Below, piece after piece: positions 17,772-27,731 of a stretch of 64,000 nt of DNA. The stretch lies in assembly GCF_900205865.1 (NCBI RefSeq), contig NZ_LT906662.1:3338994-3402993 (forward strand), given 5' to 3'. This DNA is from Thermoanaerobacterium sp. RBIITD. GTDB taxonomy: Bacteria; Bacillota; Thermoanaerobacteria; Thermoanaerobacterales; Thermoanaerobacteraceae. The translations under genes were made by a program, and so were the position numbers. Each line of letters begins with the position of its first letter. Position 1 is the first letter of the stretch. The notes below the pieces were generated by a model. It made no database searches. It was not told the DNA's origin and saw only the letters and a program-made list of their open reading frames with translations.

Positions 17772-18972
17772 TATGGCCTCCAAACCCAAAGGAATTTGAT
17801 AAAGCATATTGAATGTCAATATTTACTGCTTTATTAGGAACATAATCCAAATCGCATTCTGGATCAGGTGTTTCATAGTTTATTGTTGGAGGGATTATAC
17901 CGTTTTTTATAGCTAATATTGTCGCAATAGCTTCGACAGCACCTGATGCGCCAAGCATATGACCTGTCATTGATTTTGTTGAACTTACTTTAAGCTTGTA
18001 TGCATGCTTTCCAAATATATTTTTAATAGCCATTGTTTCATATTTATCGTTATATTCAGTTGAAGTTCCATGAGCATTTATATAATCTATATCTTCAGGA
18101 TTTATATTAGCATCTTTTAACGCAAGCTTCATTGCTCTAGCCGCACCCGCACCTTCAGGAGCTGGTGCTGTAATATGGTATGCGTCAGCGGTTGCACCAT
18201 AACCGACTATTTCTGCATAAATATTTGCTCCTCTATTTAAAGCATGTTCTAAGGATTCAAGTATAAGTGTTCCAGAACCTTCACCCATAATAAATCCATT
18301 TCTATTTGCATCAAAAGGTCTACAAGCTGTTTTTGGATCTTCATTTGTAGACATTGCTTTCATTGAGCAAAAGCCAGCAATAGATAAAGGTGTTATAGCA
18401 GCTTCACTACCACCCGTCACCATAACATCTGCATCACCTCTTTCTATGACTTTAAAGGCATCACCAATTGCATTTGAACTTGATGCACAAGCATTAATTA
18501 TCGTCTCGTTATGGCCTTTCAGACCAAAAGTAATTGATATGAGTCCAGCAGCCATATCTGCTATCATCATAGGTATAAAAAATGGACTAACTCTGCCGGG
18601 ACCTTTTTCCATCAGTATATTATGCTGGTTTTCTAATGTTTCTATACCACCTATTCCTGATCCATATATTACACCAATTTTATCAAGATTTTCTTTTTCT
18701 AAGTCAAGTTTTGAATCAATTAATGCCATTCTAGTTGATGCCAACGCAAATTGAGTAAATCTATCCATCCTTTTAGCTTCTTTTTTATCTATATATTTTG
18801 TCGGCTCAAAATCTTTTACTTCTGCCGCTAATTTTGTAGGATACGAAGATGTATCGAATTTAGTTATTCTATCTATCCCTGATTTACCATTAATAAGCGA
18901 ATCCCAAAATTCGTTTATGTCTTTTCCTATTGGGGTTATTGCCCCTATCCCGGTTATAACAACCCTATTCAT
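17743..18972 (-). CDS. fabF: 3-oxoacyl-ACP synthase II
   Basis: Elongating condensing enzyme of type II fatty acid synthesis, adding malonyl-ACP to growing acyl-ACP. 409 residues. Nucleophile Cys in NACASSSNA (about 163), His in HGTSTEYND (about 301) and [12 protein letters not shown] (about 338) complete the Cys-His-His set; the conserved [10 protein letters not shown] end is present. It follows acpP across a hairpin (19009-19030). Confidence 0.98.
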   Translation of the reverse strand: MNRVVITGIGAITPIGKDINEFWDSLINGKSGIDRITKFDTSSYPTKLAAEVKDFEPTKYIDKKEAKRMDRFTQFALASTRMALIDSKLDLEKENLDKIGVIYGSGIGGIETLENQHNILMEKGPGRVSPFFIPMMIADMAAGLISITFGLKGHNETIINACASSSNAIGDAFKVIERGDADVMVTGGSEAAITPLSIAGFCSMKAMSTNEDPKTACRPFDANRNGFIMGEGSGTLILESLEHALNRGANIYAEIVGYGATADAYHITAPAPEGAGAARAMKLALKDANINPEDIDYINAHGTSTEYNDKYETMAIKNIFGKHAYKLKVSSTKSMTGHMLGASGAVEAIATILAIKNGIIPPTINYETPDPECDLDYVPNKAVNIDIQYALSNSFGFGGHNATLLFKKY

Positions 18973-19008
18973 AGTTAAACCTCCATTGCTTATTTAAATT
19001 ATCGAATT

Positions 19009-19030
19009 AAGTCCCGCTTTTGCGGGACTT
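19009..19030 (-). terminator. Hairpin between acpP and fabF
   Basis: Perfect AAGTCCCGC-AAAA-GCGGGACTT stem four bases after the acpP stop. The T tract after it is poor, so it probably acts as a partial terminator or as an mRNA-stabilising 3' end that lets acpP be expressed above fabF. Confidence 0.6.
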
Positions 19031-19034
19031 AATA

Positions 19035-19265
19035 TTATTTTTCAAGATTTTTTAAATACTCAACTACATCTCCAACGGTTTTGATTTTTTCTGCATCTTC
19101 ATCGGGAATTTCAACATCAAACTCTTCCTCAAGTGCCATAATAAGCTCAACTATATCTAAGGAATCTGCTCCAAGGTCATCTATAAATGATGATTCCATA
19201 GTAACTTCTTCAGGATCAACACCTAACTGCTCAACTATAATATCTCTGATTTTTTCAAATTCCAT
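19035..19265 (-). CDS. acpP: Acyl carrier protein
   Basis: 76-residue acidic four-helix carrier of growing acyl chains. The phosphopantetheine site is the Ser of [10 protein letters not shown] (about residue 37). Start ATG 19265 with GGAGGTGA eight bases upstream; an upstream GTG in the same frame lies inside that site. Within the fab operon after fabG. Confidence 0.98.
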   Translation of the reverse strand: MEFEKIRDIIVEQLGVDPEEVTMESSFIDDLGADSLDIVELIMALEEEFDVEIPDEDAEKIKTVGDVVEYLKNLEK

Positions 19266-19305
19266 ATAATTCACCTCCTCTCAAAATATTTATATTAGAA
19301 TAATA

Positions 19306-20049
19306 TTACATTACCATTCCTCCGTCAACATTTATTACCTGCCCTGTAATGTAATCTGAAGCATTACTTGCCAAAAAAGATACTACATTTGCTATATCAC
19401 TAGGATTTCCTGCTCTTTTTAATGGAATTGAGTTTATCATACTTTCTTTTGTAGTTTCATTTAATACTTCGGTCATGTCGGTTTCTATATAACCTGGTGC
19501 AATTGCATTTACAGTAATTCCTCTTGAAGCAAGCTCTTTAGCTACAGACTTTGTTAATCCAATTATACCAGCCTTTGACGCCGCATAGTTAACCTGACCG
19601 GCGTTTCCAATAATACCTACTATAGAAGAAATATTTATTATTTTACCTTTTCTTCTTTTTATCATATACTTTGAAATAAATTTTATTACATTAAATGTTC
19701 CCTTTAAATTAGTATTTATGACATTATCCCAATCATCTTCAGACATTCTAAGAATAAGGTTATCTTTTGTAATACCAGCATTATTAACGACAACGTCTAT
19801 AAAGCCATATCTCTCTATAATATTATTTATCATTTCTTCAACCTGCTTATAGTCAGAAATATCGCATTTTATTGCATATGCATCAACACCAAATTTTTTG
19901 GCTTCTAATACCGTTTCATCTGCACTTTTAGAACTTTTTGAGTAATTGATAACAACATTATAACCATCTTCCGCTAATTTTAAAGCAATCGCTCTTCCGA
20001 TACCTCTTCCGCCACCCGTAACTAATGCTGTTTTTATTTCCCTTTCCAT
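19306..20049 (-). CDS. fabG: 3-oxoacyl-ACP reductase
   Basis: NADPH-dependent ketoreductase of fatty acid synthesis, SDR family. 247 residues. Cofactor motif TGGGRGIG (about 11-18), NNAGI (about 89), catalytic Ser in NISSIVG and YAASKAG (Tyr and Lys near 154-158). The start overlaps the fabD stop (TAATG), implying translational coupling. Confidence 0.98.
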   Translation of the reverse strand: MEREIKTALVTGGGRGIGRAIALKLAEDGYNVVINYSKSSKSADETVLEAKKFGVDAYAIKCDISDYKQVEEMINNIIERYGFIDVVVNNAGITKDNLILRMSEDDWDNVINTNLKGTFNVIKFISKYMIKRRKGKIINISSIVGIIGNAGQVNYAASKAGIIGLTKSVAKELASRGITVNAIAPGYIETDMTEVLNETTKESMINSIPLKRAGNPSDIANVVSFLASNASDYITGQVINVDGGMVM

Positions 20050-20981
20050 TAATTTACCTCCAAACTCGATAGAAGTTTATCAAGTGTGCCCATATCTTCA
20101 AAATTAACCGCTTTTTTGGTCTTATCTATCCTCTTCACAAATCCAGTGAGAGTTTTCCCTGGACCTATTTCAATAAACGTATCCACATTATCTCCAATCA
20201 TTCTCCTTATAGATTGCTCCCATAAAACAGGGCTGCTTACCTGTTTAACCAACATTTTTTTAACTTCATCTATTCTTTCATAGTCTGCAGTAACATTAGT
20301 TATGACAGGAACAGACATATCATATGTATAAATCTCTTTCAAATCTCCTTCCAGCTTAAAACCAGCTTCTTTAAGCATGCTGCAGTGGAATGGAGCACTT
20401 ACTGAAAGCATAACAGCTTTTTTCGCACCTTTAGTCTTAGCCAGTTCAACAGCCTTTTCTAATGCTTTAATTTCACCTGCTATTGACAACTGACCTGGAC
20501 AATTATAATTCGCCGGCTCCACAATTCCAACGTCCTTTACATCACAGCATATCTTTTCTACAGTTTCGTTATCAAGACCTATAATCGCTGCCATTCCTCC
20601 TATTCCGATGGGAACAGCATTTTGCATATACTCTCCTCTTTTTTTTACAAGTTTTACTGCATCTTTAAACGACAGTACACCTGAATATACAAGTGCACTA
20701 TATTCTCCTAAACTCAAACCGGCAGTTACATCTGCCTTTATACCTTTATTTGATAAAACTTTTGTCAGTGCAACGCTTACAGTCAAAATAGCAGGTTGAG
20801 TATTTTCCGTCTTCATAAGTTCTTCATCTGGACCTTCAAAGCAAAGTCTTGCGATATCATATCCTAATGAATCATTAGCTTCTTCAAAAATTTCTCTTGC
20901 TTCGCTAAAATTCTCATAGATTTCTTTTCCCATTCCAGTATATTGTGCACCTTGACCTGGATAAATAAATGCAATTTTCAT
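20049..20981 (-). CDS. fabD: Malonyl-CoA:ACP transacylase
   Basis: Loads malonyl groups from CoA onto ACP. 310 residues. FIYPGQGAQYTGMG opening, nucleophile Ser in GLSLGEYSALV (about 89), Arg in KKRGEYMQ, catalytic His in SAPFHCSML (about 199) and the GPGKTLTGFVKRI end. TAATG overlap with the fabK stop. Confidence 0.98.
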   Translation of the reverse strand: MKIAFIYPGQGAQYTGMGKEIYENFSEAREIFEEANDSLGYDIARLCFEGPDEELMKTENTQPAILTVSVALTKVLSNKGIKADVTAGLSLGEYSALVYSGVLSFKDAVKLVKKRGEYMQNAVPIGIGGMAAIIGLDNETVEKICCDVKDVGIVEPANYNCPGQLSIAGEIKALEKAVELAKTKGAKKAVMLSVSAPFHCSMLKEAGFKLEGDLKEIYTYDMSVPVITNVTADYERIDEVKKMLVKQVSSPVLWEQSIRRMIGDNVDTFIEIGPGKTLTGFVKRIDKTKKAVNFEDMGTLDKLLSSLEVN

Positions 20982-21925
20982 TATTCCAAGCCTCCATATA
21001 ATTGTTTAATAATTTTTTGAGCATCATCAAATAATTCTTCTATTATCTCTTTTACAGGCTTTATGTCATTAATAAGCCCTGATATTTGACCAGCCATCAC
21101 AGAACCATTTAAAACATCGCCATATACTACAGCATCTCTTAATTTACCTGCTCCTAATTTCTCCAGTTCCTCTTTCGATGCTCCGTTCTGCTCAGCTTTC
21201 TCAAACTCCCTTGTAAGGTGGTTCTTTAAAGACCTGACTGGATGTCCAGTTGTCCTTCCCGTTACAACTGCATCTCTGTCTTTTGCATTTACAATGTACT
21301 CTTTGTACTTTTCATTTGCTGTACATTCTGTAGAACACACAAATCTTGTGCCTAATTGTACACCAGATGCTCCAAGGCAAAAAGCAGCAGCAACACCTCT
21401 TCCATCACCTATACCACCTGCTGCAATAACTGGTATTTTTACGGCATCGACAACTTGTGGTACAAGTGCCATGGTTGTTAATTCTCCTATATGACCTCCA
21501 GATTCTGTTCCTTCAGCAATAACTGCATCAACGCCTATCGATTCCATTCTTTTCGCCAGCGCCACAGAAGGTACCACAGGTACAACTTTTATATCTTTTT
21601 CCTTTAATCTACTTATATATTTACCTGGATTTCCCGCACCGGTAGTTATTAAGCTTACCTTCTCTTCTAGGACAGTTTCCATTACTTCATCTACAAAAGG
21701 TGACATTAACATTACATTAACTCCAAAAGGTTTATCGGTTAATTTTCTTGCCTTATGTATCTGTTCTTTAACAAAGCTCGCAGGTGCATTTCCCGCACCA
21801 ATTATTCCAAGGCCTCCAGCATTAGATACAGCAGCTGCTAATTCGGCTGTTGCAACCCATGCCATACCACCTTGAAATATAGGATATTTTAAGCCAAATA
21901 AATCCATTAATCTGGTTTTAAACAT
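20981..21925 (-). CDS. fabK: FMN-dependent enoyl-ACP reductase II
   Basis: Last reductive step of fatty acid elongation using an FMN TIM barrel, an alternative to FabI that is insensitive to triclosan. 314 residues; nitronate-monooxygenase-like fold with PIFQGGMAWVA near the start, GAGNAP, EGTESGGHIGE and AAGGIGDGRGVAAA phosphate-binding motifs. No fabI or fabL is seen, so FabK may be the only enoyl reductase of this operon. The synteny supports FabK over a nitronate monooxygenase. Confidence 0.95.
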   Translation of the reverse strand: MFKTRLMDLFGLKYPIFQGGMAWVATAELAAAVSNAGGLGIIGAGNAPASFVKEQIHKARKLTDKPFGVNVMLMSPFVDEVMETVLEEKVSLITTGAGNPGKYISRLKEKDIKVVPVVPSVALAKRMESIGVDAVIAEGTESGGHIGELTTMALVPQVVDAVKIPVIAAGGIGDGRGVAAAFCLGASGVQLGTRFVCSTECTANEKYKEYIVNAKDRDAVVTGRTTGHPVRSLKNHLTREFEKAEQNGASKEELEKLGAGKLRDAVVYGDVLNGSVMAGQISGLINDIKPVKEIIEELFDDAQKIIKQLYGGLE

Positions 21926-21935
21926 AACCTCACTC

Positions 21936-22934
21936 CTATTTATTCCATTTTATCACAGTAGAGCCCCATGTTAAACCGGCTCCAAACGCAACCATTAGAA
22001 TTATATTGTCTTTTTTAACCATACCTTCTTTTGATGCTTCATCAAGTGCAACTGCTACAGATGCAGCAGACATATTGCCATATTTATCAAGATTTATAAA
22101 AACTTTTTCATTAGTCAATTTTAATCTTTTCATTCCTGCTTCTATTATTCTTATATTTGCTTGGTGCGGAATAAAAATATCTATATCATCTGGCTTTAAG
22201 CCACATTTATCTAAAATTTCAATTGTTGCCGTATTCATCACTTTTACAGCAAATTTAAATACTTCTTGTCCTTCCATATGAATTGTATGAAGTTTATTTT
22301 TAACAGAATCTTCACTAGCTGGCATCCTCGACCCGCCTGCAGGCATATAGAGATGTTTGCCACCTTTTCCATCAGCACCTATATATGTATCTAATATGCC
22401 ATAGCCATTTTCAACAGGACCAACAATGGCAGCACCAGCTCCATCTCCAAATAACACGCAGGTATTTCTGTCTTCCCAGTTTGTTATCTTTGATAGAGTA
22501 TCAGCAGCAACAACAAGTATATTTTTATATGTACCATTTTCGATGAACTGTTTTGCAATAGAAAGCCCATAAATAAATCCAGAACACCCAACTTCTATAT
22601 CAAATGCAGCTGCATTATCTGCGCCTATATTTGCTTGAACTATACAAGCTGTCGACGGGAAGTTCATATCCGGTACAACTGTTGCGATTATTATTAAATC
22701 AATGTCTTTCGCAGAAATATTTGCATCTATAAGTGCCTTTTTTGCCGCTTCTGTAGCCATATAAGATGTTGTCATTGAAGCATCAGCTATACGCCTTTCT
22801 CTGATACCTGTACGAGATACTATCCACTCATCAGAAGTGTCTACCATTTTTTCAAGGTCAGCATTTGTAAGCCTATTCTCTGGAAGAAAGCTACCCGTGC
22901 CAAGAATTCCTGCTTTAAAACTATTTTGAGGCAC
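21936..22934 (-). CDS. fabH: 3-oxoacyl-ACP synthase III
   Basis: Starts fatty acid synthesis by condensing acyl-CoA with malonyl-ACP. Catalytic Cys in [10 protein letters not shown] (about 115), His in PHQANIRI and Asn in KYGNMSAAS. Start taken as GTG 22934 (GGAG nine bases upstream, 332 residues); ATG 22943 and TTG 22949 are possible but poorly spaced. The start overlaps the plsX end. Confidence 0.97.
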   Translation of the reverse strand: MPQNSFKAGILGTGSFLPENRLTNADLEKMVDTSDEWIVSRTGIRERRIADASMTTSYMATEAAKKALIDANISAKDIDLIIIATVVPDMNFPSTACIVQANIGADNAAAFDIEVGCSGFIYGLSIAKQFIENGTYKNILVVAADTLSKITNWEDRNTCVLFGDGAGAAIVGPVENGYGILDTYIGADGKGGKHLYMPAGGSRMPASEDSVKNKLHTIHMEGQEVFKFAVKVMNTATIEILDKCGLKPDDIDIFIPHQANIRIIEAGMKRLKLTNEKVFINLDKYGNMSAASVAVALDEASKEGMVKKDNIILMVAFGAGLTWGSTVIKWNK

Positions 22935-23922
22935 TAATATCATCTCCAATCAATTCAATCTCTCTTTCTATATGTGACAAAACATCCATTTCAACAAATG
23001 TCTTTGCCTGTCTAATTGCATTAAATATTGCTTTTGATTTTGAACTACCATGTGCTTTAATTACAGGTTTTCTAATACCTAGTAATGGAGCTCCACCATA
23101 TTCTGTATAATCCATTTTTTTAACGATATTTTTTAAAGCACTCATTATAAACAGTGTACCAAATTTAGTTAAGAGATTTCTTTTAAGTTCTTGCTTTAAC
23201 AAAAGTGATATTACCGATGCAGTTCCTTCCATTGATTTCAATATTGCATTACCAACGAAACCATCACATGTTACCACTTCTGCAGCACCATATGCTATAT
23301 CTCTTCCCTCAACATTTCCTACAAAATTCAAATCAGAATTTTTTATTAAATCATAAGCCTGTTTTGTTAATTCATTGCCTTTTTCTTCCTCGGCACCAAT
23401 ATTAAATAAACCAACTCTTGGTTTTTCTATATTAAACATTTTTTGCGCATAAACACATCCCATGGCTGCAAATTGTAGCAAATTAATCGGTTTGCAATCG
23501 GTATTTGAACCTGCATCGAGTAAAATCGTTGCACCATTTATAGTAGGCAATATTGGAGCAAGTGCAGGTCTATCTATTCCTTTTATTCTACCAATCTTTA
23601 GAAGCGAGCCAGCCATTAAAGCACCAGTATTTCCCGCCGATAGAAATGCATCGACTTTTCCTTCCTTTAACAATTCAATACCAACAGCCATAGAAGAATC
23701 TTTCTTTTTTCTTATCGCCGCAACAGGTGCTTCATTATTAGTTATTACTTCTGTTGTATATATATATGTTAAACCTTTTTTATTAATTAAATATTTACTC
23801 AATTGCTCTTTATTTCCAAGCAAAATAATATCTATATCAAAGCTTTCTAAAGCCTTATATACACCTTTAACTATTTCGAGTGGTGCGTAATCACCCCCCA
23901 TAGCATCAATAGCTAATTTCAA
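22921..23922 (-). CDS. plsX: Phosphate acyltransferase PlsX
   Basis: Converts acyl-ACP to acyl-phosphate for phosphatidic acid synthesis by PlsY/PlsC. 333 residues, opening [13 protein letters not shown], with [12 protein letters not shown] and [15 protein letters not shown] start overlapping the fapR stop (TTGA) and preceded by GGGGGTG. Acyl-phosphate can also come from the FakA/FakB pair encoded at 34-38.5 kb. Confidence 0.97.
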   Translation of the reverse strand: MKLAIDAMGGDYAPLEIVKGVYKALESFDIDIILLGNKEQLSKYLINKKGLTYIYTTEVITNNEAPVAAIRKKKDSSMAVGIELLKEGKVDAFLSAGNTGALMAGSLLKIGRIKGIDRPALAPILPTINGATILLDAGSNTDCKPINLLQFAAMGCVYAQKMFNIEKPRVGLFNIGAEEEKGNELTKQAYDLIKNSDLNFVGNVEGRDIAYGAAEVVTCDGFVGNAILKSMEGTASVISLLLKQELKRNLLTKFGTLFIMSALKNIVKKMDYTEYGGAPLLGIRKPVIKAHGSSKSKAIFNAIRQAKTFVEMDVLSHIEREIELIGDDISASK

Positions 23923-24509
23923 GTTGATTGCACCCCCTTTTCTACATTCTCATCGTTTAACGATACAAGTATAAATTTCCCTCTAAATACTTCTCTGTTT
24001 TTCACTTTTATCTTAACCCAAACAAAATATTTATTACCTCTTTTTCTTATTACTTCAGCCTTTGCAACTAGCCTGTCGCCTATTCTTACAGGATACTTAT
24101 ACTTAATATTTGCAACACCTATCAGGGCAACATCTGCATCAATTACCGAAATTGCAAGGGATTCCGCTTGTGAGTAAATGTAATGGCCCCTTATTATCTT
24201 TGTCTTTAAAAAAGCCATATCAGATGTTGGTTCAAAAACAGAAATTCCACCTTTGCCAAGCTCTAAATCAATAAGCTCACCAACAATTTCACTACCAACT
24301 ATTGCTTTTACTTTATGATAGTTCTCTTCCGCTACATTTTTTATTCTTTCACGTAATTCCGGTATACCGAGTTCCATTCTATCAAGTCTAATTGTTTGAA
24401 CACTAACTGAAAATAATTCTGCAAGTTCATCATCTGTAGAAAAGGGATTTTCATTTATCTTTATCTTTAACTGTTTTAATCTTTCTTTCTTATTTAGCTT
24501 TGTAGCCAC
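23919..24509 (-). CDS. fapR: Transcription factor FapR, fatty acid/phospholipid regulator
   Basis: Repressor of fatty acid genes that releases DNA on binding malonyl-CoA. 196 residues: N-terminal helix-turn-helix (about 18-60, [20 protein letters not shown]) and C-terminal hot-dog domain (about 85-190). GTG start with GGAG eight bases upstream. First gene of the operon, as in Bacillus; a candidate operator overlaps its promoter (24553-24582). Confidence 0.96.
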   Translation of the reverse strand: MATKLNKKERLKQLKIKINENPFSTDDELAELFSVSVQTIRLDRMELGIPELRERIKNVAEENYHKVKAIVGSEIVGELIDLELGKGGISVFEPTSDMAFLKTKIIRGHYIYSQAESLAISVIDADVALIGVANIKYKYPVRIGDRLVAKAEVIRKRGNKYFVWVKIKVKNREVFRGKFILVSLNDENVEKGVQST

Positions 24510-24552
24510 CTTATCAGCTCCAAATATAAGTTGTTTTTATGACTTACTCATA

Positions 24553-24582
24553 ATTATAAATTACCTGCAATATAAAAGTCAA
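24553..24582 (-). promoter_or_regulatory. Promoter of the fapR-fab operon with candidate FapR site
   Basis: Minus-strand TTGACT, 18-base spacer, TATAAT, about 45 bases before fapR. The spacer holds the imperfect palindrome ATTGCAGGTAAT, a place where a FapR operator would be expected, though it matches the Bacillus consensus only loosely. The promoter is strong; the operator is a guess. Confidence 0.7.
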
Positions 24583-24622
24583 GAAAAAAGAAAAGTAATA
24601 GAGTAAACTCCATTACTTTTCT
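24583..24622 (-). terminator. Terminator of the yceD-rpmF transcript
   Basis: Long stem on the minus strand (GAAAAGTAATGGAG / CTCTATTACTTTTC, loop TTTA) overlapping the last codons of rpmF and followed by a TTTTTTCTT tract. It lies immediately upstream of the fapR promoter and separates the two operons. Confidence 0.85.
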
Positions 24623-24795
24623 TCAACCTTAATAACTTCTTTTCCATCATAATAACCACAGTTAATGCAAACTCTGTGAGGCATTTTAGGTTCATGGCAT
24701 TGTGGGCACAATACATAAGCTGGTGCTGATAAATTATAGCTATGTCTTCTCTTATCTCTTCTTGCTTTTGATGTCCTACGTTTTGGAACTGGCAT
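24613..24795 (-). CDS. rpmF: 50S ribosomal protein L32
   Basis: 60 residues. Opens MPVPKRRTSKARRDKRRHSY and carries the zinc ribbon CPQCHEPKMPHRVCINCGYY (four Cys present, so the zinc-binding C+ form). 12 bases after the YceD gene, the usual partner in bacteria. Confidence 0.98.
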   Translation of the reverse strand: MPVPKRRTSKARRDKRRHSYNLSAPAYVLCPQCHEPKMPHRVCINCGYYDGKEVIKVEEK

Positions 24796-24807
24796 ATGTC
24801 ACACCTC

Positions 24808-25299
24808 CTACATTTTTTGTAGTAGTTTATTTAATACTGAAAGACGTGGATCAATTTCTTTTCTCTGGCAATTGCATTTTTCATGATTTAGATTTTTACC
24901 ACAAACAGGACATAAGCCTTTACAATTTATTGAGCAAATAAACTTCATTGGCAATGAAAGTACAATATTTTCAATAACAATTTTTGTTAAATCTAATTTG
25001 TCGTCTTCAACCTCAAGAGAATAATCCTCATCCATATTATTTAAGATTTCATCGATTGGAATCTTAAAATCATATACAAACTCTTCAAGACATCTATCAC
25101 AAGTTGCAATTATGCTACTACTTACTAATAGTTTAAGTAGTATACCTTGATCACCACCTGCAATTGTACCTGAAACATTTACTGGACTATTCACTACATA
25201 TTTATTGTTATTTGCTTCCAAAAAACTGATATCTTCATAATAATTTACTTCAATGATGCGGCCCCTATGTCCCTTTATTTTCGATAAATCTATTTTCAT
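24808..25299 (-). CDS. YceD/DUF177 family protein
   Basis: 163 residues. Members are linked to 23S rRNA accumulation and almost always precede rpmF, as here. DRCLEEFVYDF in the middle, and a C-terminal Cys-rich segment (CSINCKGLCPVCG... CNCQ) that probably binds zinc. First gene after a near-consensus promoter. Corresponds to Bacillus YlbN. Confidence 0.9.
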   Translation of the reverse strand: MKIDLSKIKGHRGRIIEVNYYEDISFLEANNNKYVVNSPVNVSGTIAGGDQGILLKLLVSSSIIATCDRCLEEFVYDFKIPIDEILNNMDEDYSLEVEDDKLDLTKIVIENIVLSLPMKFICSINCKGLCPVCGKNLNHEKCNCQRKEIDPRLSVLNKLLQKM

Positions 25300-25329
25300 T
25301 ATCTCACCCCAATATAATTGCCAAAAATA

Positions 25330-25358
25330 ATTATACTAATGGGGTTATCATTTGTCAA
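25330..25358 (-). promoter_or_regulatory. Promoter of yceD-rpmF
   Basis: Minus-strand TTGACA, 17-base spacer, TATAAT: near perfect. An imperfect inverted repeat (CCCCA..TATAATT and AATTATA..TGGGG) surrounds the -10 box and start point and could form a 5' hairpin. Confidence 0.85.
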
Positions 25359-25363
25359 GGATG

Positions 25364-26566
25364 CTATGCGATAGTGTTTACAATTTTTTCTGTATCCTTC
25401 GCAATCATATATTCTTCATTTGTAGGAACTACCATTATCTTTACTTTAGAATCATTCGTAGATATTATAGCTTCTTTACCACTTACATTGTTCTTTTCTT
25501 TATCAAGTTTAAAACCCAAGAAATCAAGTCCTTCGAGAATAGATTCTCTTATTTCCGGGCTATTCTCACCAACACCAGCTGTAAAGACAATCGCATCTAT
25601 ACCGCCCATTGCAGCTGCATATGAACCTATTGTCTTTTTTACCCTATATGAAAAGATATTAAGAGATAACTGTGCTCTCTTATTACCATCTTTAAATGCT
25701 GCTTCCTCTATATCTCTAAAATCACTGCTTATTCCCGAAATACCATACACGCCCGATTTCTTATTTAAAATATTTATGACCTCTTCAGCACTTACATTTT
25801 CTTTTTCCATAAGATATGAAATAATTGATGGGTCAATGTTTCCTGAACGTGTACCCATAGCTAATCCTTCGAGTGGTGTGAATCCCATACTTGTATCAAT
25901 AGAATTACCACCTTTAATTGCAGCTATACTTGAACCATTGCCAAGATGGCATGTTATTATTTTTAGATCTTCTATTGGTCTATTAAGTATTTCAGCTGCT
26001 CTTCTTGAAACATACTTATGTGATGTTCCATGAAACCCATATCGTCTAATTCTGTATTTAACATAATATTCGTATGGAATAGAGTACAAATATGCATAAT
26101 CCGGCATTGTTTGATGAAATGCCGTATCAAATACTGCAACCATTGGAACATTCGGCATGATGTGCTGACATGCTTTAATTCCTTCTATATTTGCTGGATT
26201 ATGCAATGGTGCTAATTCAATACAATCAGTTATTGCTTTTAGCACATCATCAGTTATCAATACAGAGCCGGTAAAAGCTTCACCACCGTGTACAACTCTA
26301 TGTCCAACAGCATTAATTTCCGACATATCTTTTATAACACCATATTCACTATTTATTAACGCATCTAAGACCATTTTAATTGCATCTTTGTGGTCTTTCA
26401 TATCCTTTTTAATTTTTATCTTATTGTCATTTACATTATGTGTTAATAAAGAATCATTGATACCAATTCTTTCTGCAAGTCCTTTTGCCAATACCTTTCC
26501 ACCATTTGTCTCAATTAATTGATATTTTAATGATGAGCTTCCACAATTTATAACAAGTATTTTCAT
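25364..26566 (-). CDS. ackA: Acetate kinase
   Basis: Makes ATP and acetate from acetyl phosphate, the main energy-yielding step of acetate fermentation. 400 residues, family length. [12 protein letters not shown] at 4-15, [18 protein letters not shown] (about 148), HLGNGSS and [11 protein letters not shown]. 21 bases after pta, so co-transcribed. Confidence 0.98.
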   Translation of the reverse strand: MKILVINCGSSSLKYQLIETNGGKVLAKGLAERIGINDSLLTHNVNDNKIKIKKDMKDHKDAIKMVLDALINSEYGVIKDMSEINAVGHRVVHGGEAFTGSVLITDDVLKAITDCIELAPLHNPANIEGIKACQHIMPNVPMVAVFDTAFHQTMPDYAYLYSIPYEYYVKYRIRRYGFHGTSHKYVSRRAAEILNRPIEDLKIITCHLGNGSSIAAIKGGNSIDTSMGFTPLEGLAMGTRSGNIDPSIISYLMEKENVSAEEVINILNKKSGVYGISGISSDFRDIEEAAFKDGNKRAQLSLNIFSYRVKKTIGSYAAAMGGIDAIVFTAGVGENSPEIRESILEGLDFLGFKLDKEKNNVSGKEAIISTNDSKVKIMVVPTNEEYMIAKDTEKIVNTIA

Positions 26567-26587
26567 ATTATCATCTCCAATATAATA

Positions 26588-27574
26588 TTATTGGGCTTGT
26601 ACAGCCGTTGTAGCAATAACATCAACTATATCTTCGTAGCTACAACCTCTTGATAAATCATTTATAGGTGCTCCCATACCTTGTGTTATTGGGCCAATTG
26701 CATTTGCCCTTGCAAGCCTTTGAACAAGTTTGTAGCCAATATTTCCTGCTTGAAGATCTGGGAATATAAGTACATTAGCTTTCCCAGCAACAGGACTGCC
26801 GGGTGCTTTTAATTCTGCTACTTCTTTGACAAGTGCAGCATCCAATTGTAATTCTCCATCAATAAGAACATCTGGAGCCATCTTTTTGGCGATTTCTGTT
26901 GCATTTCTTACTTTATCTACTAATTCATGGGATGCGCTACCTTTTGTCGAAAATGAAAGCATTGCAACTCTTGGTTCTATTCCTACCAATGTTTTAGCCG
27001 TATTAGCTGATTGAACAGCAATAGATGCAAGTTCTTCTGCATTTGGAGATGGATTAACAGCACAATCAGCAAAAATAAATATGCCATTTTCACCGTAATT
27101 ACAATTAGGTACTTCCATTATAAAAAAGCTCGACACAACTTTCACACCTGGTGCTGTTTTAACAATTTGAAATGCAGGTCTTAATAAATCTGCTGTGGGA
27201 TGAATTGCGCCTGAAACCATTCCATCTACATAACCTTCTTTTACCATCATACAACCAAAATATATGCTATCTTTTATTGTTTCTCTAGCTTTTTCAGGTG
27301 TCATGCCTTTATCTTTACGTAATTCATAAAAGTCATTTGAATATGTATCAAATTTTTCCGATTTAATAGGATCAACAATTTCCGCTTTTGAAATGTCTAA
27401 CCCTTTTGCTGCTTCTTTTATTTCGTCAACATTTCCTAGCAATACTAAATCCGCAATACCTTCTTTTAATACAATTTCAGCAGCCTTTAATGTTCTTGGC
27501 TCAGCTCCTTCAGGTAAAGCAATTTTCTTCTTATTTTTTTTCGCTTTTTCAATAATATCTTGTACGACGCTCAT
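26588..27574 (-). CDS. pta: Phosphate acetyltransferase
   Basis: Converts acetyl-CoA and phosphate to acetyl phosphate, feeding AckA. 328 residues, the short PTA-only form. KIALPEGAEPRTLKAA near the start and the C-terminal GMGAPINDLSRGCSYEDIV. Start ATG 27574 behind GGGGAG; six extra upstream codons are unlikely. Divergent from tmcAL across an intergenic inverted repeat. Confidence 0.98.
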   Translation of the reverse strand: MSVVQDIIEKAKKNKKKIALPEGAEPRTLKAAEIVLKEGIADLVLLGNVDEIKEAAKGLDISKAEIVDPIKSEKFDTYSNDFYELRKDKGMTPEKARETIKDSIYFGCMMVKEGYVDGMVSGAIHPTADLLRPAFQIVKTAPGVKVVSSFFIMEVPNCNYGENGIFIFADCAVNPSPNAEELASIAVQSANTAKTLVGIEPRVAMLSFSTKGSASHELVDKVRNATEIAKKMAPDVLIDGELQLDAALVKEVAELKAPGSPVAGKANVLIFPDLQAGNIGYKLVQRLARANAIGPITQGMGAPINDLSRGCSYEDIVDVIATTAVQAQ

Positions 27575-27609
27575 AAAATATCTCCCCTTCATAAAATATT
27601 TATATCAAT

Positions 27610-27644
27610 AATTTCTCCATAAAATTTTAATACTATATTGGAGA
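27610..27644. repeat. Inverted repeat in the pta/tmcAL intergenic region
   Basis: TTTCTCCA and TGGAGAAA arms about 20 bases apart, 36 bases upstream of the pta start. It could be an operator or a leader hairpin for pta. The one weak -10-like TATAGT box for pta lies between the arms. Confidence 0.45.
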
Positions 27645-27663
27645 AAATTATTTGTATACACAT

Positions 27664-27692
27664 TTTACATTTTAACATATTTTTATTAAAAT
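27664..27692 (+). promoter_or_regulatory. Promoter of tmcAL-ylbJ
   Basis: TTTACA, 17-base spacer, TAAAAT, about 40 bases before the tmcAL ATG on the plus strand. Confidence 0.6.
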
Positions 27693-27731
27693 AATAAGTA
27701 AATTAAAGATTTTTTTAGAAAGGTTTTTAAA

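Noticed and set aside
25374..26033. 219-codon plus-strand frame opposite ackA
   Set aside because: Complementary to a highly conserved gene, no ribosome binding site, no recognisable family.
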